A stretch of 64,000 nt of DNA from Marinomonas atlantica (GTDB taxonomy: Bacteria; Pseudomonadota; Gammaproteobacteria; Pseudomonadales; Marinomonadaceae): positions 372,001 through 436,000 of the forward strand of contig NZ_LTAW01000003.1 in NCBI RefSeq assembly GCF_001639725.1, given 5' to 3'. How positions within the stretch are numbered: the stretch's first letter is position 1; each line of letters starts with the position of its first letter. Of the stretch, positions 18,144 through 27,494 are shown one piece after another. The position numbers were made by a program, and so were the translations under genes. The notes beneath the pieces were generated by a model. That model was not told where the DNA came from and made no database searches. It worked only from the letters and a program-made list of their open reading frames with translations.

Positions 18144-19388
18144 ATGATTGATCATAAAGCGTGGTGTAATCGTGACCTGACAGAGCATCTTAATGCTGTC
18201 ATTAATGACATCACAGAGAATAGAGATGCTGTTTTTATAGCGCCGTTTATTGAAGTGGCGGATATAAAAAATAAGCCTTTATCTGGGGCCGTGGTTTCGA
18301 TTAAAGCAACCTTTGACGTGAAAGGACACTCTTCATCAGGCGGCACGACGTTGCTTAAAGACCGTCCGGCCCAGCAAGACGCTCACGCTGTCGCATTATT
18401 AAGAGCAGCTGGCGCAAGCTTAATTGGTCACACGAATATGACTGAGTTGGCCTATTCAGGTGTTGGCTTGAATCCGCATTATGGAACACCCAATAATCCA
18501 GTTGTTCCAGGTTGCATACCGGGAGGGTCAACCAGTGGTGGTGCTGTTACTGTCGCAAAGGGAATGGCTGATATTGCGTTGGGAACCGATACGGGGGGAT
18601 CGTTACGTATCCCCGCCGCTTTTTGTGGATTAACGGGCTTTAAGCCAAGTCAATCAAGTGTTTCGCGAGTAGGGTGCTTACCGTTATCTGACTCATTGGA
18701 CAGCGTTGGAGTGATGGCGCGAAATGTTGAAACGTGTGAGCTCGCATGGAATGTGCTGACATCGAATAAAGCGTCTCAGCAAGCTGATGCACCTCTTACC
18801 CTCGTAGTACCGAAAAATTTTGGCTTTGATGATTTAGATAAAGACATTACTGACGGTTTTAAAGTGGCGCTGGATCACTTAAAAAGTCATGGTGTAGTTG
18901 TCCAGCATTGCGATTTATCGTTATTTGAAACGTACAAAGCTTTGCCCGTATGGCAGTTTTCTGCAGTTGAAAGTCGACGCTATTACAAACAGCTGTTCTC
19001 GTTAGAGGATGGGCAACTAGACCCGCGTGTGAAGCAACGCATTAAGCGCGGTGAAGGGGTATCAGAGCAAGTATTTATGGAAACGTGCGCTCAACGTAGC
19101 GCCTTAATAACACGCTTTCAAAGCGAGCACGCAAATACCGTTTTTTTAATGCCAACTGTTGCTTGCTTACCACCTAAGTTTGATCAGTTCGAATCCGATG
19201 AAAATTTTGACCGGATTAATCTGCTTTGTTTAAGAAATACGACGTTTGCTAACGTCATCGACGGATGCAGTATATCCTTGCCATACAGTTTCAATTCTAA
19301 CGTCATGGGCCTCATGCTGACAGCCATGAATGGTAAAGATCAATCGTTGCTTAAACTTGCCAAAGTCATCGAAACAGCTCTTAGTTAA
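18144..19388 (+). CDS. Amidase-signature-family amidase
   Basis: This 414-residue enzyme of the Ser-cisSer-Lys amidase family hydrolyses an amide to an acid plus ammonia or amine. The catalytic lysine is in VSIKATFDVKG near residue 50, the cis-serine in PGGSTSGGAVTVAKG, and the nucleophile in ALGTDTGGSLRIPAAFCG. The start follows TAAGGAG. It is on the same strand as the XRE gene and likely cotranscribed. Related proteins include aryl-malonamidase, urea-amidolyase-type and GatA-like enzymes; lack of GatB or GatC nearby argues against tRNA amidotransfer. Substrate unknown. Confidence 0.87.
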   Translation: MIDHKAWCNRDLTEHLNAVINDITENRDAVFIAPFIEVADIKNKPLSGAVVSIKATFDVKGHSSSGGTTLLKDRPAQQDAHAVALLRAAGASLIGHTNMTELAYSGVGLNPHYGTPNNPVVPGCIPGGSTSGGAVTVAKGMADIALGTDTGGSLRIPAAFCGLTGFKPSQSSVSRVGCLPLSDSLDSVGVMARNVETCELAWNVLTSNKASQQADAPLTLVVPKNFGFDDLDKDITDGFKVALDHLKSHGVVVQHCDLSLFETYKALPVWQFSAVESRRYYKQLFSLEDGQLDPRVKQRIKRGEGVSEQVFMETCAQRSALITRFQSEHANTVFLMPTVACLPPKFDQFESDENFDRINLLCLRNTTFANVIDGCSISLPYSFNSNVMGLMLTAMNGKDQSLLKLAKVIETALS

Positions 19389-19500
19389 CGGTCATGTTCC
19401 CATTAAAACGAACGGTTGCTTGTTTCGGCTGGCTTTAAGTTTGCGTTAATACTTTCTATTTAATCTTACCTAGTCAACTTTACTTACTAGGAGATAGATT

Positions 19501-19773
19501 ATGAAAACCATTCTTTTAACGTCCGTTTTAGCATTAACGTTTGCCGGGGCTGCGGTAGCGGGCCCTAAATGTACTGATGAAGATCGCAGTATGTGGATGT
19601 CCCAAGATCAAATGAAAAAGCAAATAGAAGAACAGGGTTACCGCATTAAAAAATTTAAAGAAACAAGTGGTAGCTGTTATGAGATTTATGGGTATGACAA
19701 TAAAGATCGTCGCGTTGAAATATATTTCCATCCTGTAACGGGAGACGCTGTAAAAGTAGAAATCGATGATTAA
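19501..19773 (+). CDS. Secreted PepSY-domain protein
   Basis: This 90-residue protein has a signal peptide (MKTILLTSVLALTFAGAAVA, cleavage after AVA) and a mature PepSY-type domain, with IEEQGYRIKKFKETSGSCYE and YFHPVTGDAVKVEID. Two cysteines may form a disulfide. The ribosome site is TAGGAGATAG. It precedes a cytochrome b561 gene by 23 nt, a pairing common in proteobacteria and suggestive of a periplasmic redox partner, though the electron donor or acceptor is not known. Confidence 0.88.
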   Translation: MKTILLTSVLALTFAGAAVAGPKCTDEDRSMWMSQDQMKKQIEEQGYRIKKFKETSGSCYEIYGYDNKDRRVEIYFHPVTGDAVKVEIDD

Positions 19774-19796
19774 GTAACGACTTCAGGAATCCGCAC

Positions 19797-20312
19797 ATGA
19801 AGACTCATGGAAAAATATGGGATCCTGTTATCCGTTTGTTTCACTGGTCAGTGGCGCTTGCGTTTTTGCTTAACTATTTCTTTTTTGAAGAAGGCGGTGA
19901 TTCGCATGAGTTGGCAGGCTACTACATTCTCTGCGCTCTGGTTGTTCGTTTGGTTTGGGGAATGGTAGGCAGTCCCAATGCTCGTTTTAAAAACTTTTTC
20001 CCATCCGTGGCGGGTATTAAGGCGCATATACATATCATGCGTTCTGGTAAAATCCCCGAAGATAACGGCCACAACCCGATAGGAGCGTTGATGATCTTCG
20101 CCTTGTTATTTGGCCTTTGTGTGACGGGATTAAGTGGCTGGAGCTTAGAGGGAATCTTTTGGGGAGAAGGCTGGGCTGAAGAGCTGCATGAAGTGGCTGC
20201 AAACATGACTTTTACGCTGGTACTCGTTCATACTTTAGCTGTAGTTGCTTTTAGTTTGATTGGGCCAAGAAATCTTATTATGCAAATGATTACAGGGACA
20301 ATATCTAAGTAA
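19797..20312 (+). CDS. Cytochrome b561
   Basis: This 171-residue diheme or monoheme membrane cytochrome has four predicted helices. Candidate heme-ligand histidines lie in PVIRLFHWSVALAF (residue about 16), SHELAGYY, and the C-terminal LHEVAANMTFTLVLVHTLAV. These match the bacterial b561/CybB family, which passes electrons between the quinone pool and periplasmic partners. It is cotranscribed with the PepSY gene and closed by a strong terminator. Confidence 0.92.
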   Translation: MKTHGKIWDPVIRLFHWSVALAFLLNYFFFEEGGDSHELAGYYILCALVVRLVWGMVGSPNARFKNFFPSVAGIKAHIHIMRSGKIPEDNGHNPIGALMIFALLFGLCVTGLSGWSLEGIFWGEGWAEELHEVAANMTFTLVLVHTLAVVAFSLIGPRNLIMQMITGTISK

Positions 20313-20346
20313 CTTAAACAACGGGTCATGAGTGGCTTAATTTTAG

Positions 20347-20374
20347 AAAAGGCGGATTATCCGCCTTTTTTGTG
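20347..20374 (+). terminator. Terminator after the cytochrome b561 gene
   Basis: A 10-bp stem (AAAAGGCGGA / TCCGCCTTTT) with a 3-nt loop and T-run lies 35 nt after the stop codon. Confidence 0.9.
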
Positions 20375-20606
20375 TGTAAAAAGTATTTGTAATTTTATGT
20401 AATAATTCCTATTTCGGGCAAGTTTTTGCACTTTTTTTGCTTTGTATCTATATTCCGGTTTTTATCAATGTGATCTATGTCAGTATTTTTTATATCAATT
20501 TTTGTTTGTCTGTCGAAAATACAGATTAGTTATTTCTATAAATTATATTTTTAGGCATTATCCGCTCGTAAATTACGCCATATTATATAAATGTTACGGA
20601 ATGTAA

Positions 20607-22166
20607 ATGAGAAATAATCTCCCTATTAATTTGACTGAGCGTCGCTTTGCAGATGATGCTCTTCTCATTTCTACGACGGACCTCAAAGGTTGTATTGTCA
20701 GCTGCAATCAGGCATTTGTAGAAATTAGCGGATACGATTACTCAGAGTTAATTGGTCAGCCACACAATTTAGTGCGCCATCCTAATATGCCTGAAGCGGC
20801 ATTTGAAAATATGTGGCAGACACTAAAATCTGGCAACGCGTGGATGGGTCTCGTCAAGAACCGCTGTAAAAATGGTGATTTTTACTGGGTCGATGCGTAC
20901 GTCATGCCGATTTATGAAAGTGGGAAAGTAATTGGATATGAATCGGTCCGCTCTTGCCCGAAGCGAGAAGACGTAGCTCGTGCTGAAAAAGTTTATCAAC
21001 AATTAAAGAGTCCGAGCGCTTTCGCAACGCTCATAGATTGGTTTGTAAATCCAATAGTACTGGCTGTATTACTCGTCTTGATAGTGGGAAGTGCTTTCGC
21101 TGTGTTTTCAATGCAAGTGGCATTAATAGTAGCGTTGTTTATCAGCACCTTAATCAGTCTTTATTTATATTCCAAGCAACGCCTAATGATGTCAGCAATC
21201 CAAAAGCACTTGGGTGATAATGCATTTCAGCACCCATTGATTGCGAAAACCTATTCGAATCATTCCGCACCAGTCGCACTTTTGTCGATGGGGATAAAGT
21301 CATTGCATAGTCGTATGATTACTGTGCTTACGCGTATTGAGGAATCTAGCTCTGCAGTAGAACTGCAAATGGAAACCTGCTACGGCTCATTGAAATTGAG
21401 TCGTGACAAAATGCTGGACCAAAATAATCAAACCGATCTAATGGCCACAGCGATGACAGAAATGTCCTCAACAACCGATGAGGTGTCGCGCCATGTGACG
21501 GAGAGCGCTGACTTTACTCAGGCCGGAGCGGTATTGATGCAAGATGCGGCCGTATTGGGTGGGAGCGTAAAACAGTCTATCGCGGAGCTCACCAGTAAAG
21601 TTCAGTCTGTAGAGCAAGCGATCCATGACGTTCGTTCATTAACAGATCATATCTCCACTGCCACTCAGTCGATCGATCAAATAGCCGAGCAAACTAATTT
21701 GTTAGCTTTGAATGCAGCGATTGAAGCGGCCCGTGCAGGGGAGCATGGGCGTGGTTTTGCGGTTGTCGCTGACGAAGTACGGAACCTTGCGTCTAAAACT
21801 CAAGCGCTGACACATGATATTGATGAACAAGTGAAATCTCTATCACAGAGCGTTATTAGTACCGCTAATCTAGCAAGGGTGGGTGCAGAGGCATCTATGC
21901 ACAGTATGCAGTTAGTTGACCAAGAAGGGGCTTTAATGGAGCAAGTTAGCCAGCGAATGAACGATATAGCTGATCGAACCATGCAAATGTCGGCTGCAGC
22001 GGTACAGCAAGCCAGTGTGATTGATGAGACGAGTACTCAAGTTGTACGCATTGCTGAGCTGGCTCACGAAAACACTGAACTTATGAATGTGTTCGGTGCG
22101 GCCGTTGAAAAGTCCAGGCAATCGTCTGTTGATCTGCATGAATTGGTTCAAAGGTTTAGGAAATGA
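20607..22166 (+). CDS. Aer-like PAS-domain chemoreceptor
   Basis: This 519-residue chemoreceptor has an N-terminal cytoplasmic PAS domain (about residues 15-120) with [20 protein letters not shown] and [13 protein letters not shown], close to the FAD-binding PAS of Aer. Two membrane helices follow (about 145-190), then a methyl-accepting signalling domain with [20 protein letters not shown] and [13 protein letters not shown]. It probably reports redox or energy state. A HAMP-like linker is not obvious. Its stop overlaps the next gene (ATGA), so it is translated together with a PAS-EAL protein. Confidence 0.93.
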   Translation: MRNNLPINLTERRFADDALLISTTDLKGCIVSCNQAFVEISGYDYSELIGQPHNLVRHPNMPEAAFENMWQTLKSGNAWMGLVKNRCKNGDFYWVDAYVMPIYESGKVIGYESVRSCPKREDVARAEKVYQQLKSPSAFATLIDWFVNPIVLAVLLVLIVGSAFAVFSMQVALIVALFISTLISLYLYSKQRLMMSAIQKHLGDNAFQHPLIAKTYSNHSAPVALLSMGIKSLHSRMITVLTRIEESSSAVELQMETCYGSLKLSRDKMLDQNNQTDLMATAMTEMSSTTDEVSRHVTESADFTQAGAVLMQDAAVLGGSVKQSIAELTSKVQSVEQAIHDVRSLTDHISTATQSIDQIAEQTNLLALNAAIEAARAGEHGRGFAVVADEVRNLASKTQALTHDIDEQVKSLSQSVISTANLARVGAEASMHSMQLVDQEGALMEQVSQRMNDIADRTMQMSAAAVQQASVIDETSTQVVRIAELAHENTELMNVFGAAVEKSRQSSVDLHELVQRFRK

Positions 22167-24232
22167 CAATGAGTCAAGATGGAGTTTTGTACCGAGCACT
22201 GATTAGCTCAGCAGCAGATGGCATCATTATTATTAATTATTGTGGTTTGATAGAAGAATTTTCTCCTGCTGCAGAAGACTTGTTTGGCTATTGCGCCGAT
22301 GAGGTAATTGGTCAGAATGTATCAGTATTGATGCCAGAAAACGTTGCCATTAAGCATGACGAGTACATTCATGATCATTTGACTACGGGCCATACTGAAA
22401 TCATTGGCTGGGGTCGAGAGGTCACAGCGCGTCGCAAGAATGGTGATCTTTTCGATATGCATTTATCCGTTGGGAAAACCTCTGATAGTGATGAAAAACC
22501 ATCATTTGTGGGTATTTGTCATGATCTAACTGAATACAAAAATACTTTGCGGCAGTTGGAACGGGTCGATACTCGTTATCGAAGTGTCTTTAATAGCCAA
22601 GGCTTGTATATCGTACGGATGGATTTAGAGGGTGAGATTTTACTTACTAACAGTACCTTTGATAGCTTATTTTCCATAGCAGGTATTAAGCGAAGCGATA
22701 ATTTTATTAATTGTCTTTTTGATGCTAGCCGAGAAGAATTTATTGGGCGAATGACGCTGTTAAAGCATGGTGGAGATAACGAGTTTAAGCTGCCTTTAAC
22801 GCTACAGATTGGCGCCAGTCGTAATGAAGTGGAGTGGTGGTTGCGTCGAGTGATGGATCACGAAGGGCTGCATATACAAGCGGTAGGTATCGATATATCA
22901 GAAAAGGTCATTGCCGCGAATGAGGCCTACTTTTTAAAGCATTTTGATGCTGTCACTAAACTGCCTAACTTAGAATATCTGCGTAAAAAGTTTGATCAAT
23001 TGGAACCGACTACTGATAAACAGCCCTATGCTTTTGTGCAGTTTGAATTGTCTAATTTCAAGCGCATGCTTAAGTTAGATGGTGACTTAGAAGTTGATGA
23101 AAAGCTGCGCCGTATTAGCAGTGTGTTCGAACAGGATCCCACTATAATGATGGCAAGCCGCTTATCTGAAGGTTGCTTTTTAGTGGTGTATCGTGTGCCT
23201 GAATACAGTGTCGTTGAGGATTATGTCACAGCCTGTTTATCGAACCTACAAGCATTACTGAATCTTCGTGCAGTGGTTAGTTCCGAGATGAGAGCAGGAT
23301 GTGCTTTGTATGAATCTTGTGCCAGCTTTGACCTCTCAGTCAGTCGTTCTGATGTTGCGTTAGGCTTTGCTAAGCAAGAAGAGCTGCCTTTTGTGTTGTA
23401 CAACGACTCGATTCAGAGAGATTACGAGCGTGCAAAGCAAATCGAAAGTGGGTTGGTCGGTGCATTAGGGCAGGGCAAAATAAAAGTGTTTATGCAGCCT
23501 AAAATCGATCTAAACACTGGCGCGGTGTGTGGCTATGAAGCTCTGATGCGCTGGTTTGACGATCAGCTGGGGTTTGTGTCGCCTTTGGAGATCATCAAGG
23601 TGGTACATGAGCTGGATTTGGTCATAGAATTAGATAAGTACATTATTAGCAAAACGTTAAATGAGATATACGATCACCAGTCTCTTTTTTGTGAAGATAC
23701 ACCTGTTTCGATAAACGTCTCGGCAAAAAGCTTTGTGCGGCGTGATGTGATTGAGCATTTAGTGTTGGGGCTACAAGAGCGTGACTTGCGTTCTGAAGTT
23801 GTCGAAGTTGAAGTGACAGAAGACGCTGTCCTATCCATCGGTGAAGTCGTTAAAGCCAATGCTGATTTACTGCGCTTACATCGTATCAAAATTTGTCTAG
23901 ATGATTTTGGAACGGGGTATTCTGCGCTGAGTTACCTCGGAAAATTACCATTGGATAACCTTAAAATCGATCGTGTTTTTGTAAATGACGTTAAAACACA
24001 TCGTGGTAGAGTGATGTTGGAAGCAATCATCTCTATTGCCAAGTCCTTAGATTTAACAGTGACGGCGGAAGGCGTGGAAGACGAAGAGCAACGTCAGATA
24101 TTAGCGCAAATGGGGTGTGACTTTGCGCAAGGTTTTTTGTTTTCAAAGGCATTGCCTATGTATCATCTAGAGCGATTTCTGAAAAATCATACTTTAATAG
24201 CCTCAAATACTGCGACAATAAGTTTGAATTAA
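22163..24232 (+). CDS. PAS-PAS-GGDEF(degenerate)-EAL cyclic-di-GMP phosphodiesterase
   Basis: This 689-residue cytoplasmic protein should hydrolyse c-di-GMP. The first PAS is at about residues 5-125 ([20 protein letters not shown]), the second at about 130-255, a GGDEF-like domain at about 265-410 with SEGCF in place of the active-site motif, and an EAL domain at about 425-680. EAL catalytic elements are all visible: [46 protein letters not shown] and [11 protein letters not shown]. The GGDEF domain is therefore probably regulatory. Overlap with the Aer-like gene suggests joint control of swimming. Confidence 0.93.
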   Translation: MTMSQDGVLYRALISSAADGIIIINYCGLIEEFSPAAEDLFGYCADEVIGQNVSVLMPENVAIKHDEYIHDHLTTGHTEIIGWGREVTARRKNGDLFDMHLSVGKTSDSDEKPSFVGICHDLTEYKNTLRQLERVDTRYRSVFNSQGLYIVRMDLEGEILLTNSTFDSLFSIAGIKRSDNFINCLFDASREEFIGRMTLLKHGGDNEFKLPLTLQIGASRNEVEWWLRRVMDHEGLHIQAVGIDISEKVIAANEAYFLKHFDAVTKLPNLEYLRKKFDQLEPTTDKQPYAFVQFELSNFKRMLKLDGDLEVDEKLRRISSVFEQDPTIMMASRLSEGCFLVVYRVPEYSVVEDYVTACLSNLQALLNLRAVVSSEMRAGCALYESCASFDLSVSRSDVALGFAKQEELPFVLYNDSIQRDYERAKQIESGLVGALGQGKIKVFMQPKIDLNTGAVCGYEALMRWFDDQLGFVSPLEIIKVVHELDLVIELDKYIISKTLNEIYDHQSLFCEDTPVSINVSAKSFVRRDVIEHLVLGLQERDLRSEVVEVEVTEDAVLSIGEVVKANADLLRLHRIKICLDDFGTGYSALSYLGKLPLDNLKIDRVFVNDVKTHRGRVMLEAIISIAKSLDLTVTAEGVEDEEQRQILAQMGCDFAQGFLFSKALPMYHLERFLKNHTLIASNTATISLN

Positions 24233-24304
24233 TAGCTACTCTATCCCTGTTTTTTTACCCTCTTATCATACAGATGTCAGCGTTGAAATATTTTTGTTAT
24301 CAAA

Positions 24305-24322
24305 CAGTCATGTTAATAACAC
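24305..24322 (+). promoter_or_regulatory. Weak candidate Pho box upstream of phoX
   Basis: CAGTCATGTTAATAACAC matches about 12 of 18 positions of the enterobacterial PhoB site as I recall it, and further half-site-like heptamers lie nearby (ATGTCAG at 24274-24280 and CTGACAT at 24327-24333). PhoX genes are commonly under PhoB control, which supports the idea, but the match is weak. Confidence 0.3.
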
Positions 24323-24436
24323 CAAACTGACATGCTTGTTAGGCTTAATAGATGTCGATTTTAATTAAGGGTGTGGCACTGAGTGGAAACGTGTTCACAG
24401 CCTCATAACTAGAAACGATAATTTGAGGGAATACCG

Positions 24437-26347
24437 ATGTCTGTTAAGCAAGATCAAATGTTAGGTTTTGATGAGCATGATGAGCTAGTTCGTCCTGCGC
24501 CAGAAATGGTTGAATTTGAAGAAACGGCTAAAAGCATGGTTTCTCGTCGTGGCTTCTTGTCAGGTGGCGCGGCTGTAGGCGCGACAGCGTTTGTAATGGG
24601 CTCTACTACATTTGCTGCCGGCAAGGCATTGGCAGGTGAACAAACTAATGAAATGTCTCGTCTAGCTTTTGATATGGTGAAAGCAAACGCAATGGATACT
24701 GTCACTGTGCCGCAAGGTTACAAGTGGGAAGTTCTAGCGTCTTGGGGTGAACCATTATTTTCAAATGCACCAGCATTTAACCCAGCAACAGGCGGTACGG
24801 GTGAGTCACAAGAGCTAGCATTTGGTGATCACAATGACGGCATGGCACTTTTTTCGCACAACGGTCGCCAAATCCTTTGTGTGAACAATGAGTATACTAA
24901 TACTTCAACGCTGCATGCTAATCGTACAGACGGTGTGCCAACGACTGCTGACGATGTTCGTAAAAACAAAGCTGCACACGGTGTTACGGTTGCTGAAATT
25001 GCACGTCGCGATGGTAAATGGGGTATTGTAAAAGACTCTGAATACAACCGTCGTATTACCGCTGATACAGAAATGGACATCACGGGTCCGGCACGTGGCC
25101 ATGATCTAATGAAAACCAAAGCTGATCCAAAAGGCGTGGTTGCAAAAGGTACTTGGAATAACTGTGGTAACGGCCAAACACCTTGGGGTACCTACCTTAC
25201 GTGTGAAGAAAACTTCAATGGTTACTTCTCCTCAAGTGATAAAAACTATGAATTGACGCCGCAGATGAAACGCTACGGTATCAGTCATGAAGACCGTGGC
25301 TACAAATGGGCAATGGCGGACTCTCGCTTTGACTTGTCAAAAGACCCACAAGAACCAAACCGTTTCGGTTACATTGTAGAGATTGATCCACTTAACCCTA
25401 CTGCACGTCCTAAGAAGCGCACTGCACTGGGTCGTTTCAAGCATGAAAACGCTGAAGTAGAAGTGGCAGCTAACGGTCATGTTGTGGTTTACCTAGGCGA
25501 TGATGAGCGTGGAGAGTTCCTTTACCGCTTTGTCTCTAAGAATAAATTCGTTGTAGGCGGCGATAATAATAACCTTCTAGAAGAAGGTACTCTGTACGTA
25601 GCTAAATTCAATGATAACAACACCGGTATGTGGTTAGAGCTAACGCCTGAATCAACGGGTATGAGCGAAGCAGAGATTGCGATTTACACTCGTGAAGCGG
25701 CATCAAAAGTGGGTGCAACCACGATGGACCGTCCTGAGTGGGTGGCATCTAATCCAAACAAAGCTGAGGTATACTGCTGTCTAACTAACAACAAGAACCG
25801 TGGTGTTAAACCGAACGCGGGTGGTGACGAAACCCCAGCTGGTGGGCCAAACCCACGCGTTAAGAATAACTACGGTCAAATTGTTCGCTGGCGTCCAGAG
25901 GGCCAAGATCATACTGCATCTAAATTTAATTGGGATCTGTTTGTCATGGCGGGTAACCCAGCGGTATATGATGATGCATATGCTGGCTCTAAGAACATTA
26001 ACAAAGACAACATGTTTAACTCACCAGATGGTCTAAAGTTTGACTCAAAAGGTCTGCTTTGGATTCAAACGGATGGTAACTACTCGAACGAGAAAGGCTT
26101 TGCAGGTCAAGGTAACAACCAAATGCTGGTGGCCGATCCTGAGACAGGTGAGATTAAGCGTTTCCTAGTAGGGCCTAAAGAGTGTGAAATTACGGGTGCT
26201 ACTTGGAGTGCTGATCGCACAACCATGTTTATCAGTGTTCAGCATCCGGGCGAGAAAGGTAATTCAAACTGGCCTAATGGAGCAGGTTCAGTACCGCGCT
26301 CAAGTGTGATCGCGATTTCACGTGAAGACGGCGAAATGATCGGCTAG
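24437..26347 (+). CDS. phoX: PhoX-family alkaline phosphatase, Tat-exported
   Basis: This 636-residue periplasmic phosphomonoesterase is of the calcium/iron type. A Tat signal (VSRRGFLSGGAAVGATAF, residues about 35-52) directs folded export. The mature part includes NEYTNTSTLHANRTDG, WNNCGNGQTPWGTYLTCEEN with the cysteine-containing metal-site loop of PhoX, GRFKHENAEVEV, and the late SPDGLKFDSKGLLWIQTDG. Length fits the family. It stands alone between intergenic gaps with its own terminator. It releases phosphate from organic esters, useful in phosphate-poor seawater. Confidence 0.92.
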   Translation: MSVKQDQMLGFDEHDELVRPAPEMVEFEETAKSMVSRRGFLSGGAAVGATAFVMGSTTFAAGKALAGEQTNEMSRLAFDMVKANAMDTVTVPQGYKWEVLASWGEPLFSNAPAFNPATGGTGESQELAFGDHNDGMALFSHNGRQILCVNNEYTNTSTLHANRTDGVPTTADDVRKNKAAHGVTVAEIARRDGKWGIVKDSEYNRRITADTEMDITGPARGHDLMKTKADPKGVVAKGTWNNCGNGQTPWGTYLTCEENFNGYFSSSDKNYELTPQMKRYGISHEDRGYKWAMADSRFDLSKDPQEPNRFGYIVEIDPLNPTARPKKRTALGRFKHENAEVEVAANGHVVVYLGDDERGEFLYRFVSKNKFVVGGDNNNLLEEGTLYVAKFNDNNTGMWLELTPESTGMSEAEIAIYTREAASKVGATTMDRPEWVASNPNKAEVYCCLTNNKNRGVKPNAGGDETPAGGPNPRVKNNYGQIVRWRPEGQDHTASKFNWDLFVMAGNPAVYDDAYAGSKNINKDNMFNSPDGLKFDSKGLLWIQTDGNYSNEKGFAGQGNNQMLVADPETGEIKRFLVGPKECEITGATWSADRTTMFISVQHPGEKGNSNWPNGAGSVPRSSVIAISREDGEMIG

Positions 26348-26370
26348 TTACGTATTAGAGTATTGAATAA

Positions 26371-26398
26371 AAAACGGCGCATAAGGCGCCGTTTTTTT
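26371..26398 (+). terminator. Terminator after phoX
   Basis: A 10-bp perfect stem (AAAACGGCGC / GCGCCGTTTT) with a 5-nt loop and a run of eight Ts, 23 nt after the stop. The surrounding bases recur at 27378-27443. Confidence 0.92.
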
Positions 26399-26492
26399 TA
26401 ATTAAAACATTGTGTTTAAAGCTCTTAGCTAAAAAGCTTTTGTTGCAGAATTGCTTAGATGAAATTTCATCAAAAAAAGTGAGAAAAGAGAA

Positions 26493-26839
26493 TTACTTTT
26501 TATTAGGTGGAATGGCTTCCGGTATCAACAGTATTTCATCTAAGAAAATAGCAAATAACTCTGCCTGAGAGTTGATGCCAAGTTTCTTATATAAGTTTTT
26601 ACAATGTACTTTGCTTGTTCCAAATGCAATGCCAAGCAACTCAGATATGGCTTTCAGCGAATAACCACGAATGATCAAAGTGCTATGTCGCGTTCTCTTG
26701 TTGTCAGTGTGTGGTTGTCAAATCGCTTGAGTACCTGAGACATAGGGTCGAGCACAATTAGGTTGTGATTTTTTTCAGAGGGCTGTTTTAAGAAAAGTTG
26801 TCTCTGTCCCCAGTGTTGTTTAAGGAATGCGCGAATAAG
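26493..26839 (-). pseudogene. Frameshifted C-terminal fragment of a LuxR-type regulator
   Basis: Two minus-strand frames join into one LuxR-family C terminus. From about 26839 to 26679 the frame reads ...QHWGQRQLFLKQ, LIVLDPMSQVLKRFDN, LTTRERDIAL; from 26680 to 26493 the next frame continues LIIRGYSLKAISELLGIAFG, KVHCKNLYKKLGINSQAELF. A single T missing at 26677-26680 (CTTTG where CTTTTG is expected) breaks the helix-turn-helix. A stop at 26840-26842 and loss of homology remove the N-terminal half. It abuts an IS5-type remnant, which probably truncated it. Confidence 0.7.
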
Positions 26840-26905
26840 TCAGCTAATTAGCACTAAGCCATGGCTGATTTGATTTGCTTTTCAATTTGCTCAAAACCAC
26901 AGTTT

Positions 26906-27351
26906 TTACCGTGTCTTGTTTCCTAGCGCAAATAACACGGCGAGCTTATTGTCATTTTTGATAGTCTTTTATAGGCTACTTTTCGGAAGCCAAACTGGCA
27001 CTTGAGTATTCGAAACAGGTGCTCTACTTTTGCTCTGATGCTCGCTTTTATATACTCAGTATTGATGGGCTTTTTATTAATACGGGGATGCTTCTTCCAT
27101 TCCCGACCCTTGCTTGGAATCTCTGCAGTCAACCAGTCTAACTTCTTATCTTTGGTTTCCTCACGTTTCTCAACACCGCGATATCCCAAGTCAGCGGATA
27201 CAAATGTCTCATCCCCATGCACCAGCTCATGGATTTGGTTTAAGTCATGCTCATTGGCGGGTGTTGTGGTGAAACTGTGCACCAAGCCACGTGTAGCATC
27301 GACCCCAATATGCGTTTTAAGCCCGAAGAACCATTGGTGGCTTTGAAACAT
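26906..27351 (-). pseudogene. IS5-family transposase remnant
   Basis: About 145 codons of the catalytic half of an IS5-type DDE transposase survive, beginning at [20 protein letters not shown], through [20 protein letters not shown] (second aspartate region: [12 protein letters not shown]) to [20 protein letters not shown] with the catalytic Glu. The N-terminal third, with the first aspartate, is missing. Near the end one A is missing in an A-run (26955-26959); restoring it gives [17 protein letters not shown] and a stop at 26906-26908. No intact terminal inverted repeats were found, so the element is dead. Confidence 0.8.
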
Positions 27352-27377
27352 ATTGTAGATGATTGCTTGACGTAGAT

Positions 27378-27443
27378 ATGTTCGGCTTGTTTGATATTAG
27401 AGTATTAAATATAAAAAACGGTGTCTCATGCACCGTTTTTTTT
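27378..27443 (+). repeat. Degenerate second copy of the phoX 3' end and terminator
   Basis: This stretch repeats the region around the phoX stop (26338-26400). Shared blocks include TCGGCT, TATTAGAGTATT, AATA and AAAACGG, followed in both by a hairpin and eight Ts, here AAAACGGTG / CACCGTTTT. The loop differs (TCTCATG against ATAAG) but the arms are compensated. It indicates a past duplication of phoX or its tail. On the minus strand the hairpin also suits as terminator of galM. Confidence 0.75.
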
Positions 27444-27494
27444 AAGTTGCATCAAATAGCTTAAATGCTTGTTTAATGACTCTTGAAAATCAGT

